A DNA stretch of 64,000 nt. Source: an uncultured Chthonomonas sp. (lineage in GTDB: Bacteria > Armatimonadota > Chthonomonadetes > Chthonomonadales > CAJBBX01). The translations under genes and the position numbers were made by a program. The notes below the pieces were generated by a model. The model saw only the letters and a list, made by a program, of their open reading frames with translations. It was not told where the DNA came from and did not search any database. Position 1 is the first letter of the stretch, and each line of letters begins with the position of its first letter. The DNA lies in the NCBI GenBank assembly GCA_903885605.1, contig CAISJD010000137.1, positions 1 through 64,000 of the forward strand, in the 5' to 3' direction. Below are positions 7,462 to 15,927 of the stretch, one piece after another.

Positions 7462-10400
7462 TCAGTACCACGCCAGCCTCACGCCCGTGGGCCCGAAGGG
7501 CTCGATGCGGATCTGGTTGGCTCCCTTTCGGAGCAGGCGGCCCACTTCGAGCCGCATGGGTGCGCCGATGACGCCGCCGGCGTCGCGGCCGTTGACGGTG
7601 ACGCGGGCGGCCTCCTCGGGCGCGACGCCGGCCATCTCCAGGTAGACCGGGCCGGTGGGCGCCGATTGCAGGACGACGCCACCCGTGAAGGGAGCCGCGC
7701 GGGCAGGGCTGAGCGTGAGCCCGCCGCCCAGAGCGCCCCAGGGCCCGCCGCCGAAGGGCGCGGCGACCACGGCGGCCGGCCATTCGTTGGCCTGGCCGGG
7801 ACCGGCCTCGGGGTCAAGGGCCACGGCGGCGGCACGCCATGAGGAGTCTGTGCGGAGGACGACGCGCCGGGAGCCCTCCACATCCACCGTCAGCGCACCC
7901 ACGAAGCCCGCTGGGCTGGGCTTGTCCGTGGCGTTGACGGCCTCCACCTGCACGAGGTTGGGGCCGGCCTGCAGGCAGGCGGCCACGTCGAGCCGGGCCG
8001 GGCTGCGCCAGCCCTCGCCGCTATCGCCGCCCCGGCCCGCGTCCTTACCGTTGATGATGAGGCGGAACGAGTTGTCCGCGGTGCCCACGAAGAGCGCCGA
8101 GCGGATGCGGCCGGCGGGCACGTCCAGCATCGTGGAGAAGGAGCATGGCCCCGGCTTCGCCGATGAGGCGGGATTGCCGCCGGCGGCCCAGATCCACTCC
8201 GAGCCCTTCAGCGCCTCGCCGATACTGCCGGCGGCGGCGGCGGGAGCCGCCTGCGGCTTGCGGACGACCTTGCCCGGCACTGGGACCACGCGGAGCGGCG
8301 CGGCGCCCGGCTCCAGCCGCCGCGGCAGGGGCCTGGCCGACGGCGCGAAGATGATCAGGCGGCTCTCCAAAGGCTCCATGGTGAGGTCCAGAACGACGCG
8401 GTCACCCTGGCGCCGGAAGGGGACCGAGTTCACCTCGGCGCGGATGGGGTCCCAGACCTCAGGCACGCCGGGGGCGGTCACGGCGAACTTGAAGCGGGTG
8501 GCGCGGCCCTTGTGCATCTGGTTGGCGACATAGAAGAGGTCGCGGCCGGCCTTGTTTCGGTGGACGACGTGGAGCCAGTTCCGCGTGTCGCCGGAGAGGA
8601 CGTCGAGCGTGGGCTTGACGCCGGCTTCGGACAGGACCTGGCGGAGCATCTTCGGCGTGGGAGCGGCGGGGAGCAGGTAGGCGCGGCCCCCGGCGGTGTT
8701 GGCCGCGCAGGGCTTCAGGCCGGGCAGGGCCGAGGCGCCCCAGACCTGGCGGACGAGGGCCTGCACCTCGGCGTCAGGCACTCCCATATCCGCCGAGCGG
8801 CTGGGCAGGAAGCCATGGCCGAGGACGATGCCGCCGGCCAGGTAGAAGTCGCGCACCTTGCGCAGGACCGCCGCGGGGAGGGTCTCCACGCCCGGCACGA
8901 CGATGACGCGGTAGCGCTCTGTGCGGAGCTGCAGCTCGCGGCCGGAGACCTTCGCGGGGCTCTGGAGGACGTCGTAGGGGATCCAGTCGCAGTCGTAGAG
9001 GGCGTCCTGCAGGGCCTCGCTCATCTGCTCGGGCGTGATGTACTTCCCGGCGTGGGCGCTGTTGCCGAGGTAGAGCAGGGCCACGGGGCAGACGTGCCGG
9101 CCGCCGGTGAGGAGGCTGCTGAGGCGGGAGGCGTAGTCCGCGTAGACGCGGTAGAGCGGCCAGCGGGGCTCGTAGCCGCCGTTGTAGAAGTAGGGCGGGC
9201 AGTCCGTATCGAACGGGGCGCGGACGTTGAACGAGTGCGGGATCATGAAGTTGAGGCCGGAGACGAACATGTGGTCCGTCCACCACTTCATCTCGGGGTA
9301 GGTCAGGTCCTGGCCGCGGGCGCCGAAGATCTCCACCATGGCCACGTCGTCGGGCTTGCCGTAGGCGTGGCTGATGCTGCTGCCCAGCTTGGGCGTCTGC
9401 CAGATCGGGTTGTCACGGGTGAGGCGCTTGCCCCAGACGAACTGGTCGAAGACCGCGTCGATGCCGCCCATATCGTTGTACTTCATGAGCTGCATCATGT
9501 TGCCCGCGCAGATGTCGGGGTTCAGGTAGCCGTTGCCGTGCTCAAGGAAGTGGCCGATGGAGACGACGCGGTGGCGCCGGCACCAGGCGGAGATGCCGCC
9601 GTAGAGGGTGCGGCCCCAGGCCTCGGCGTAGGCGTCCTGGTACTGGTAGGCCGCGGCTGTCTGGGCCGCTCCCGCGAGCTTGCGGGTCTTGGCGAGGAGG
9701 GCGGATTTCCAGTCGATCTTGCGCTCGGCCAGCACGCGCATGACCTCGGTCCCCCAGTCGCCGTGCGTCTCGGGCTCATCAAAGAAGAAGCCGGCGATGG
9801 TCTTGCCGAAGTCGGCGCCGAAGCGGTCGAAGTGGGGCTGGTAGACCGTGCGGAGGTACCAGTCCACGGCATCGCGGCTGGCGCCGTCGACCAGGTAGCG
9901 GCTGCCGCTGATGCGCGGCTCCCAGGCGAACTGGACCACCTGCCATGCGCCGTCGGGGGCGTCCCAGACGATGCGGCGGGTGCCGGGCATGGGGCGCAAC
10001 TCGGTGAGAGAGGCGGGATCGAGGCCGCCGGGCAGGACGCGGGCCGCCACGGCTCCGATGCGGCGATCCGGCTGGAAGACGGGTATGTCCACGCGCTCGC
10101 CGGCGCGGGCGTCGGTTACGCGGGTGACGAGGCGCTTGCTGCCGTAGCGCTCGGGCACCTTGCCGCCCACCTCGCCGGAGGGCCACCACTTCTCGTCGAA
10201 GATCCACATGCGGAGGTTGTGCTTCTTGGCGGCCTCCAGGCAGATCGCCAGGTCGCGGAACCAGCCGGGGCCGAGCCAGTCGGTATGCGGCCGCGACTCC
10301 ACCGTGAAGGAGCCGTTGCCGCCCTCGGCGACCCTGGCCACGTAGTCGCGGATCTGCTTGGGCGTGTCGTCACCGTGGAGCCAGAAGAGCGGCCCGGTGA

Positions 10401-10536
10401 GACGGCGCTGGGCCATGGCGGGGCGGCGGAAGCCGGCCTCCAGGGCGACCCACGGGTCGGCCGCGCGAGACGGCGAGGCGGCGAGGCCGGCCAGGGCGAG
10501 GAGCAGAAGCGGGCGGAGCAGGCGGCACGGCAGCAT
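7462..10536 (-). CDS. Secreted GH106-like glycoside hydrolase
   Basis: This 1024-residue protein has a Sec signal peptide (MLPCRLLRPLLLLALAGLAA, cleavage near SRA-AD). The large catalytic region resembles PF17132 (GH106, alpha-L-rhamnosidase-like): FWLHGDDTPKQIRDYV, MWIFDEKWWPSGEVGGKV and GFFFDEPETHGDWG, in which an acidic residue is probably catalytic. A C-terminal galactose-binding-like beta-sandwich (about 750-1024) ends in a domain with VYLEMAGVAPEEAARVTVNG. The ATG at 10536 has CTGGAGG 7-8 nt upstream; the open frame further upstream is spurious. It is divergent from the GH2 gene, so both probably act on the same plant or microbial polysaccharide. Substrate is not proven. Confidence 0.75.
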   Translation of the reverse strand: MLPCRLLRPLLLLALAGLAASPSRAADPWVALEAGFRRPAMAQRRLTGPLFWLHGDDTPKQIRDYVARVAEGGNGSFTVESRPHTDWLGPGWFRDLAICLEAAKKHNLRMWIFDEKWWPSGEVGGKVPERYGSKRLVTRVTDARAGERVDIPVFQPDRRIGAVAARVLPGGLDPASLTELRPMPGTRRIVWDAPDGAWQVVQFAWEPRISGSRYLVDGASRDAVDWYLRTVYQPHFDRFGADFGKTIAGFFFDEPETHGDWGTEVMRVLAERKIDWKSALLAKTRKLAGAAQTAAAYQYQDAYAEAWGRTLYGGISAWCRRHRVVSIGHFLEHGNGYLNPDICAGNMMQLMKYNDMGGIDAVFDQFVWGKRLTRDNPIWQTPKLGSSISHAYGKPDDVAMVEIFGARGQDLTYPEMKWWTDHMFVSGLNFMIPHSFNVRAPFDTDCPPYFYNGGYEPRWPLYRVYADYASRLSSLLTGGRHVCPVALLYLGNSAHAGKYITPEQMSEALQDALYDCDWIPYDVLQSPAKVSGRELQLRTERYRVIVVPGVETLPAAVLRKVRDFYLAGGIVLGHGFLPSRSADMGVPDAEVQALVRQVWGASALPGLKPCAANTAGGRAYLLPAAPTPKMLRQVLSEAGVKPTLDVLSGDTRNWLHVVHRNKAGRDLFYVANQMHKGRATRFKFAVTAPGVPEVWDPIRAEVNSVPFRRQGDRVVLDLTMEPLESRLIIFAPSARPLPRRLEPGAAPLRVVPVPGKVVRKPQAAPAAAAGSIGEALKGSEWIWAAGGNPASSAKPGPCSFSTMLDVPAGRIRSALFVGTADNSFRLIINGKDAGRGGDSGEGWRSPARLDVAACLQAGPNLVQVEAVNATDKPSPAGFVGALTVDVEGSRRVVLRTDSSWRAAAVALDPEAGPGQANEWPAAVVAAPFGGGPWGALGGGLTLSPARAAPFTGGVVLQSAPTGPVYLEMAGVAPEEAARVTVNGRDAGGVIGAPMRLEVGRLLRKGANQIRIEPFGPTGVRLAWY

Positions 10537-10656
10537 GGGCGGACCTCCAGGGCGGTGTGGCATGGCGCAACGTTGGCCGCGAGGCGGCATGATTCCTGCT
10601 TGCGACGGCGATGAGGGGGTGAAGGGGCGGGGGCGCATGGGTCGGAGGCATGGTGC

Positions 10657-10665
10657 TGCTACAAT
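10657..10665 (+). promoter_or_regulatory. Extended -10 promoter for GH2 gene
   Basis: TGC-TACAAT forms an extended -10 element about 49 nt before the beta-mannosidase start. No convincing -35 is seen. Confidence 0.4.
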
Positions 10666-10713
10666 GCCGGGCGGCGCCGACGCGCCGCTAACCCCGCCCC
10701 CTGGAGAGCCACC

Positions 10714-13278
10714 ATGCACCATCCCGCACCGTCCACCGCGACCCGCACGCTCGACGCCGGCTGGCGCGTCCGCGAGCTGCATCCCCGCGGCACGTCGCCC
10801 TGCAGCGAGCTGGGATGGCTGCCCGCCGAGACGCCGGGGCATGTGCACCTGGACCTGATGCGCGCCGGGGTGATCGAAGACCCCTTCAAGCGCATGCACG
10901 AGCGCGGTTGCGCCTGGGTGGATGAGACCGACTGGGTCTACGAGACCCGCTTCGACGTGGATGACCCCGAGGCCCACGCGATCCTCCGCTTCAACGGCCT
11001 GGACACGGTGGCTGAGATCACGCTGAACGGCGCCGAGCTCGGCCGCACCGCCAACATGCACATCCCGCACGAGTTCTGCGTCGACGGCCGGCTCCAGTGC
11101 GTCGGGAACGTGCTGACGATCACCTTCGCCTCCGCCCTGCGCACCGGCCGCGAGCTGCGGCAGGCTTGGGCCGACGCGGGCAACGACGCGCCCGGGCCGA
11201 ACTGGTTCTCCTGGGGCCCGCGCTCCTTCGTGCGCAAGGTGCAGAGCATGTTCGGCTGGGACTGGGGCCCCGAACTGGTCTCCTGCGGCATCTGGCAGCC
11301 CGTGGAGCTGATCACCATGCCCGTGGCCCGGATCACGGACCGGCGCCACGCGCCGGCCTTCGACGCCGACGGGCCGGCGCGGGTCACGGTCACAGTGGAG
11401 GTGGAGCGCGCACCCGGTCAGGCCGATGCGCCGCTGGATGTCGTCATCGGCCTCCCCGCGCTGCTGGCTCCCACGGACCCGGAGGGCGACGCCGAACGCC
11501 TGCCCACGGGCCTGGCGGCGCAGCGCGTGAGCGTGCCGTGCGGCGACGGACGGGCGACCGTTTCCGCCACGTTCGAGATTCAGGAGCCGAGGCTCTGGTC
11601 GCCCTGGGAGCTGGGTGCGCCGAACCTCTACGAGCTCGGCCTTCGCCTGGAGCGCCCCGACGGCGCCCTCGTGGAGCCTGAGCGGACGCACCGCATCGGA
11701 CTGCGCCAGGTCGAGCTGGTGCGCGAGGCCGAGGCAGACGGCGGCGAGTCGTTCCGCTTCCGCATCAACGGGTGCGACCTCTTCGCCAAGGGAGCGAACT
11801 GGATCCCCGCCGACAGCTTCCCGTCGCGCGATCCGGGCGGCGTGGCGCTTCGCATCGACGGCCAGATCGCCGCGGCCCGGCGAGCCGGCATGAACATGCT
11901 GCGCGTCTGGGGCGGCGGGCTCTATGAGGGCGAGGCCTTCTACAACGCCTGCGACCGGGAGGGCATCCTGGTCTGGCAGGACTTCGCCTACGGGTGCGCC
12001 TACTACCCGGACACCGGCCGGTTCGCCGAGGTGGCGGCCCACGAGGCGCTGGTCAACGTGCGGCGCATCGCCGGGCACGCCTCCATCGCCCTCTGGTGCG
12101 GCAACAACGAGAACCACATGATGCACGCCGACGCCTGGGGCGGGCGCGAGAACCGGCCCGCGCGCTACCTGGGCGAGAGGCTCTACCACGAGATCCTGCC
12201 GAGCGTGGTGGCCCAGGAGGACCCCGCCACGCCCTACTGGCCCTCGTCGCCCTACGGCGGCGCCTCGCCCAACGCCTCCGAGGCGGGCGATCGGCACAAC
12301 TGGGATGTCTGGCACGGCAGCGGCGACTGGACGCGCTATACCGAGGACAACGCCCGCTTCCTCTCGGAGTTCGGCTTCGCGGCCTCCTGCGGCATGGCCG
12401 CCTGGGAGGGTTGCCTGGCCCCGGCGGACAAGTCGCCCCGCTCGGCGGCCGTGCGCTGGCACGACAAGACGCAGAAGGGCTATGAGACCTACATGGGCTA
12501 CCTTCGCGACTTCGTGCCGGAGCCGCGCACGCTCGAGGACCTGGTCTACTTCAGCCAGATCAACCAGGCCGAGGCGCTGAAGTGCGGCATCGAGCACTGG
12601 CGGCGGCTCAAGGGGCGTTGCTGGGGCGCCATCTTCTGGCAGTTCAACGACTGCTGGCCCGTGCAGTCCTGGGCCGTGGTGGACCACGCGCTGGAGCCGA
12701 AGCTCGCCTACTACGCCGCCCGCCGTTTCTACGCGCCGCTGCTGGTCTCGCTGGTGCGTCACGGCAACACGGTGGAGGCGCACGTCACCAACGACCGCCT
12801 CACGCCCGTCAGCGGCGGGTTGCGGATGACACTGGCGACGTTCGAGGGCGAGGAGATCGCTTCATCCTCCGCGGCGGCGTCTGTACCGGCCGGCGGAACC
12901 GGCTGCGCGGGCACGCTCGACATGACTGCCGCAACCGGGCGTGAGCGCCACGTGGCCGTCCATGCCCGCCTGACGGAGCCGGACGGGGCGGAGCAGATCA
13001 ACCTCCTGCTTCTCGCCCGCACGAAGGAGTTGATCCTGCTCGATCCGGGCCTCACGGTGGAGGTAGCCCAGGGCGCCGACGGTCCCGAGGCCTACCTGGC
13101 GGCCAAGCGCTTCGCTGCCTACGTCTGGCTGCGGCTGGAGGGCGAGGGAGGCCTGAGCCGCGGGCTGGAGATCGGCGACAACGGCTTCCACCTGCTGCCG
13201 GGCGAAATCCGCCGAGTGGCGCTGCCCAAGCTCGGGCTGGAGGAGCTACGCGCCAGGCTACGAGTGCGGACGCTGTAG
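10714..13278 (+). CDS. Beta-mannosidase, GH2
   Basis: This 854-residue cytoplasmic-type enzyme lacks a signal peptide. It has the GH2 order: sugar-binding jelly roll (1-200, with WVYETRFDVDDPEA and LRFNGLDTVAEITLNG), Ig-like domain, TIM barrel (about 340-640) and C-terminal sandwich. The acid/base is E466 in LWCGNNENHM and the nucleophile is E552 in FLSEFGFAA. GWDWGPELVSCGIW is typical of beta-mannosidases rather than beta-galactosidases. It hydrolyses terminal beta-mannosyl residues from oligosaccharides. The ATG is preceded by GGAG at normal spacing. With the divergent secreted GH106-like enzyme it could finish degradation of imported oligosaccharides. Confidence 0.88.
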   Translation: MHHPAPSTATRTLDAGWRVRELHPRGTSPCSELGWLPAETPGHVHLDLMRAGVIEDPFKRMHERGCAWVDETDWVYETRFDVDDPEAHAILRFNGLDTVAEITLNGAELGRTANMHIPHEFCVDGRLQCVGNVLTITFASALRTGRELRQAWADAGNDAPGPNWFSWGPRSFVRKVQSMFGWDWGPELVSCGIWQPVELITMPVARITDRRHAPAFDADGPARVTVTVEVERAPGQADAPLDVVIGLPALLAPTDPEGDAERLPTGLAAQRVSVPCGDGRATVSATFEIQEPRLWSPWELGAPNLYELGLRLERPDGALVEPERTHRIGLRQVELVREAEADGGESFRFRINGCDLFAKGANWIPADSFPSRDPGGVALRIDGQIAAARRAGMNMLRVWGGGLYEGEAFYNACDREGILVWQDFAYGCAYYPDTGRFAEVAAHEALVNVRRIAGHASIALWCGNNENHMMHADAWGGRENRPARYLGERLYHEILPSVVAQEDPATPYWPSSPYGGASPNASEAGDRHNWDVWHGSGDWTRYTEDNARFLSEFGFAASCGMAAWEGCLAPADKSPRSAAVRWHDKTQKGYETYMGYLRDFVPEPRTLEDLVYFSQINQAEALKCGIEHWRRLKGRCWGAIFWQFNDCWPVQSWAVVDHALEPKLAYYAARRFYAPLLVSLVRHGNTVEAHVTNDRLTPVSGGLRMTLATFEGEEIASSSAAASVPAGGTGCAGTLDMTAATGRERHVAVHARLTEPDGAEQINLLLLARTKELILLDPGLTVEVAQGADGPEAYLAAKRFAAYVWLRLEGEGGLSRGLEIGDNGFHLLPGEIRRVALPKLGLEELRARLRVRTL

Positions 13279-13306
13279 GCGGGTCTCCGTGGCATGGGTG
13301 GCGCAT

Positions 13307-13332
13307 CCACGGACGGACACGGACCGTGTTCG
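13307..13332. repeat. Dispersed ACACGGAC repeat, copy 2
   Basis: CCACGGAC-GGACACGGAC followed by CCGTGTTCGG lies between the convergent GH2 and Uma2 genes. The centre ACACGGACCGTGT is palindromic, so this short copy can form a hairpin. Confidence 0.6.
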
Positions 13333-13355
13333 GCAAGGGCCACCGGGGTCGGGCC

Positions 13356-14012
13356 TCAGGCTTCGCGGTAGAGCGCGGCGAGGGCGGCGTGGCAGGCCTT
13401 GTCGTCGAACAGGGCGCGGATCGGCACGCGGAAGCCGGGGATCGCCGCCGAGGCCAGGTCGCCCTGGCCTATCGGGGCCACGCTGGGGTAGGCCGCGCCC
13501 TGCAGGGCCAGCGGTTCAACCGTCTCGGCCTCGGGGTCGATGATCCAGTACTCGGCCACGCCATGGGCGGCGTAATCGACCCGCTTGACGCCGCGGTCGT
13601 TGGCCTCGGTCGATGGGGAGAGCACCTCCGCCACGAAGTCCGGCGCCGGGAATCGGCGCTGCTCCGGCCTCAGTTCAGCCGCTTTGGCCGGGCCGAACCA
13701 GCAGATGTCGGGCTCGTAGTCGTTCCGCGAGAGCGAGATCATCAGCTTCTCGATCCCGACCTTCCCCAGGGCCAACCGTTGGCAATGGGCTCGGAGCAGC
13801 GTGGCGAGCCGTGATGAGACTTCGTTGTGGCGCAGTGTAACCGGCGAATGCACGACGACCTCCCCGTAGATGAACTCCGCTTTCTCGTCTTCGCGCACGG
13901 TGTCGATGAAACGGCGGCGGCGCGCCCGCTCACGGGTGCGCAACCGCACCAGTGCATCGATCGGCTCATCCCACTTCACCATTCGTGTGATCGGTTCGAT
14001 GACGACGCTCAT
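13356..14012 (-). CDS. Uma2 family endonuclease-like protein (DUF820)
   Basis: This 218-residue protein carries the PD-(D/E)XK-like Uma2 core: EFIYGEVVVHSPVTLRHNEV at residues 45-65, NDYEPDICWFG, then DFVAEVLSPSTEANDRGVK (the E-V-LSPST signature) and VAEYWIIDPEAETVE. Members are multicopy in Armatimonadota and cyanobacteria; their biological role is unsettled. The start at 14012 has GGAGGAGC upstream. A TATAAT box lies 31 nt before it. A second Uma2 gene is at 40551-41147. Confidence 0.8.
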   Translation of the reverse strand: MSVVIEPITRMVKWDEPIDALVRLRTRERARRRRFIDTVREDEKAEFIYGEVVVHSPVTLRHNEVSSRLATLLRAHCQRLALGKVGIEKLMISLSRNDYEPDICWFGPAKAAELRPEQRRFPAPDFVAEVLSPSTEANDRGVKRVDYAAHGVAEYWIIDPEAETVEPLALQGAAYPSVAPIGQGDLASAAIPGFRVPIRALFDDKACHAALAALYREA

Positions 14013-14042
14013 GTGCTCCTCCGCCTGCGGCCCTTCCAGTGC

Positions 14043-14048
14043 ATTATA
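14043..14048 (-). promoter_or_regulatory. -10 box (TATAAT) of Uma2 gene
   Basis: A perfect TATAAT on the minus strand, in the context TATAATGCAC, lies 31 nt upstream of the Uma2 ATG. The same box and flank occur before the second Uma2 gene at 41176-41181. Confidence 0.55.
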
Positions 14049-14170
14049 CGGCAAGCGCGGTTGCAGCGCTACGGCCGGGAGCCGCGCACCGGACGTGCAT
14101 AATACGGGGTACGCGGCGCGGCGAACGGCATGGAGCCGGCGCACCGGAACAGGCCGCGGGAGGGAGCAAC

Positions 14171-15427
14171 ATGCTGCGAAGGATCATGACGACGGCGGTG
14201 GCGCTGCTGGCGCTGACGCTGGCGACCGGGGCCTGCCTGGCCCAGTTCGCGCTCAAGCAGGGCGACCGGGTCGTCTTCTACGGTGACAGCATCACCGACC
14301 AGAGGCTTTATACAACCTTTGTGGAGACCTTCGTGGTCACCCGCTTCCCCGGCCTGAACGTCACGTTCACCCACTCGGGCTGGGGCGGCGACCGCGTGAC
14401 GGGCGGCGGCGGCGGACCCATCGACGTGCGGCTGAAGCGCGACGTCCTCCCGTACAAGCCCACGATGATGACCATCATGCTGGGCATGAACGACGGCTCG
14501 TACCGCGCCTTCGACGAGGGCATCTTCAAGACCTACGCCGACGGCTACCGGGGCATCGTCAACACCATGAAGGGCGCCCTGCCGAACCTGCGCATGACGC
14601 TCATCCGCCCCTCGCCGTTCGATGACGTGACCCGTGCGCCGTCGTTCCCCGGCGGCTACAACAGCGTGCTCGTGCGCTACGGCGACTTCGTGCAGCAGCT
14701 TGCGGGCGAGAAAAAGCTGGGCGTCGCCGACCTCTGCACCGACGTGGTCGCCATGCTCAAGAAGGCCGACGCCACCGACCCGGCGCTGGCGCAGAAGATC
14801 ATCGCCGACCGCGTGCATCCCGGCCCCGCCGGGCAGTTGACCATGGCCGCGTGCCTCCTGAAGGCATGGAAGGCCCCGGCGCTGGTCTCCTCGGTGGAGA
14901 TCGACGCCCGAGCGGGCAAGGCCGCCCGCACCCAGAACTGCACCGTCAGCGCCGTCACGCCCGGCTCCAAGCTCACCTGGACCCAGCTGGACAAGGCGCT
15001 GCCCATGCCCGTCGATGCCAAGGACCCGCTCTTCGCGCTGGTGCTGGCCTCGTCCGACTTCGAGGAGACCCTCAACCGCCAGATCGTGCGGGTGACGGGC
15101 CTCTCCGGCGGCAGCTACCGGCTGAGCATCGACGGCGCCGAAGTGGGTGTCTATCCTGCGGCCGACCTCGCCCAGGGCGTCAACCTGGCCTTCGCTGCCA
15201 CGCCCATGGCGCAGCAGGCCGCCCGCGTCCACGCGCTGACGCTCTCCCACAACCAGGTCCACTTCACCCGCTGGCGCACCGTGCAACTGCCGCTGGAGTG
15301 GTGCAAGTCGCGCAAGAGCGACGCGGCTTTGGCGGCTATGGACGCCTGGGACGCCGACATCGCCCGGCAGCAGCGGCAGGCGGCCCGTCCGATCCCGCAC
15401 ACCTACACGGTGGAGGCGGCGCAATAG
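14171..15427 (+). CDS. Secreted SGNH/GDSL hydrolase
   Basis: This 418-residue protein has a signal peptide (MLRRIMTTAVALLALTLATG, cleavage near CLAQ). The SGNH fold shows block I VVFYGDSITD (nucleophile S40), block II with WGGDRV, block III GMNDG, and block V DRVHPGPAG with the catalytic Asp/His. Such esterases remove acetyl or other acyl groups from polysaccharides, or act on lipids. A C-terminal part of about 180 residues, ending PHTYTVEAAQ, has no family I recognise. The ATG follows GGGAGGGAG; the open frame upstream has no such site. A TAATAC-like -10 is present near 14098. Neighbouring glycosidases support a carbohydrate esterase role. Confidence 0.78.
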   Translation: MLRRIMTTAVALLALTLATGACLAQFALKQGDRVVFYGDSITDQRLYTTFVETFVVTRFPGLNVTFTHSGWGGDRVTGGGGGPIDVRLKRDVLPYKPTMMTIMLGMNDGSYRAFDEGIFKTYADGYRGIVNTMKGALPNLRMTLIRPSPFDDVTRAPSFPGGYNSVLVRYGDFVQQLAGEKKLGVADLCTDVVAMLKKADATDPALAQKIIADRVHPGPAGQLTMAACLLKAWKAPALVSSVEIDARAGKAARTQNCTVSAVTPGSKLTWTQLDKALPMPVDAKDPLFALVLASSDFEETLNRQIVRVTGLSGGSYRLSIDGAEVGVYPAADLAQGVNLAFAATPMAQQAARVHALTLSHNQVHFTRWRTVQLPLEWCKSRKSDAALAAMDAWDADIARQQRQAARPIPHTYTVEAAQ

Positions 15428-15437
15428 CCTCGCCCGA

Positions 15438-15480
15438 GCAGGTCGGCCGCTCCGGGTGAACCCCTGGGCGGCCGACCTGC
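15438..15480 (+). terminator. Perfect 13-bp GC-rich hairpin after SGNH gene
   Basis: Arms 15438-15450 and 15468-15480 are perfectly complementary and start 11 nt after the stop codon. There is no clear U-tract. Confidence 0.55.
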
Positions 15481-15577
15481 GTATTCATGGTTAGCACGAC
15501 GCGCGGCGCTCGAATCCTCTTGATCGCCACGGTGTCCCACGCGGATTCGGGTGATCCCGTCGCTGGGAGTGTGCGCC

Positions 15578-15910
15578 ATGCAGCGAGTCGTCCATATTGA
15601 CCACAGCGGGTCGCACGGCGTCCCGCCGATCCACAGCCACGGCACCCACGAGCCGCATCGCCGGGTGAGCCGCGACCTCATCGTCTGGCTCGGCGCGCTG
15701 ATCCTGGCCCTGGCGCTGATGGCCCTCGTCACCAATCGGCGGTCGCCGGAGCCCGCCAGGTCCGATGCCGCACCGCGCTCCAGCGCGGCCGCACGCCCCG
15801 GCTCGACCGGCGAGGTCGCCGGCGGCATCCTCGGCTCCGCGTCGGGCCGCGATGCCCAGTCCCACCTGCTGGAGGAGGAGGACGCCCTTGGCGGCCGCGC
15901 CGTGCCGTAG
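15578..15910 (+). CDS. Small single-pass membrane protein, unknown
   Basis: This 110-residue protein has a His-rich N-terminal tail (HIDHSGSHGVPPIHSHGTHE), one transmembrane helix (about residues 32-50, LIVWLGALILALALMALVT) and a low-complexity Ala/Ser/Gly/Arg outer segment. GGGAG lies about 9 nt before the ATG at 15578; an upstream ATG at 15551 is possible. The His-rich stretch could bind metal. I recognise no family. It is convergent with the glycosidase gene at 15928. Confidence 0.5.
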   Translation: MQRVVHIDHSGSHGVPPIHSHGTHEPHRRVSRDLIVWLGALILALALMALVTNRRSPEPARSDAAPRSSAAARPGSTGEVAGGILGSASGRDAQSHLLEEEDALGGRAVP

Positions 15911-15927
15911 CCCGATGCCTGCGCCCT

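Noticed and set aside
7462-12783. Very long minus-strand open frame of about 1770 codons
   Set aside because: Only the part up to 10536 has a signal peptide, Shine-Dalgarno and family motifs. The upstream part is antisense to the GH2 gene and is a GC-rich shadow.
15481-15577. Possible tRNA-like T-arm (CTCGAATCC)
   Set aside because: No acceptor stem, anticodon arm or GGTTC context could be fitted around it.
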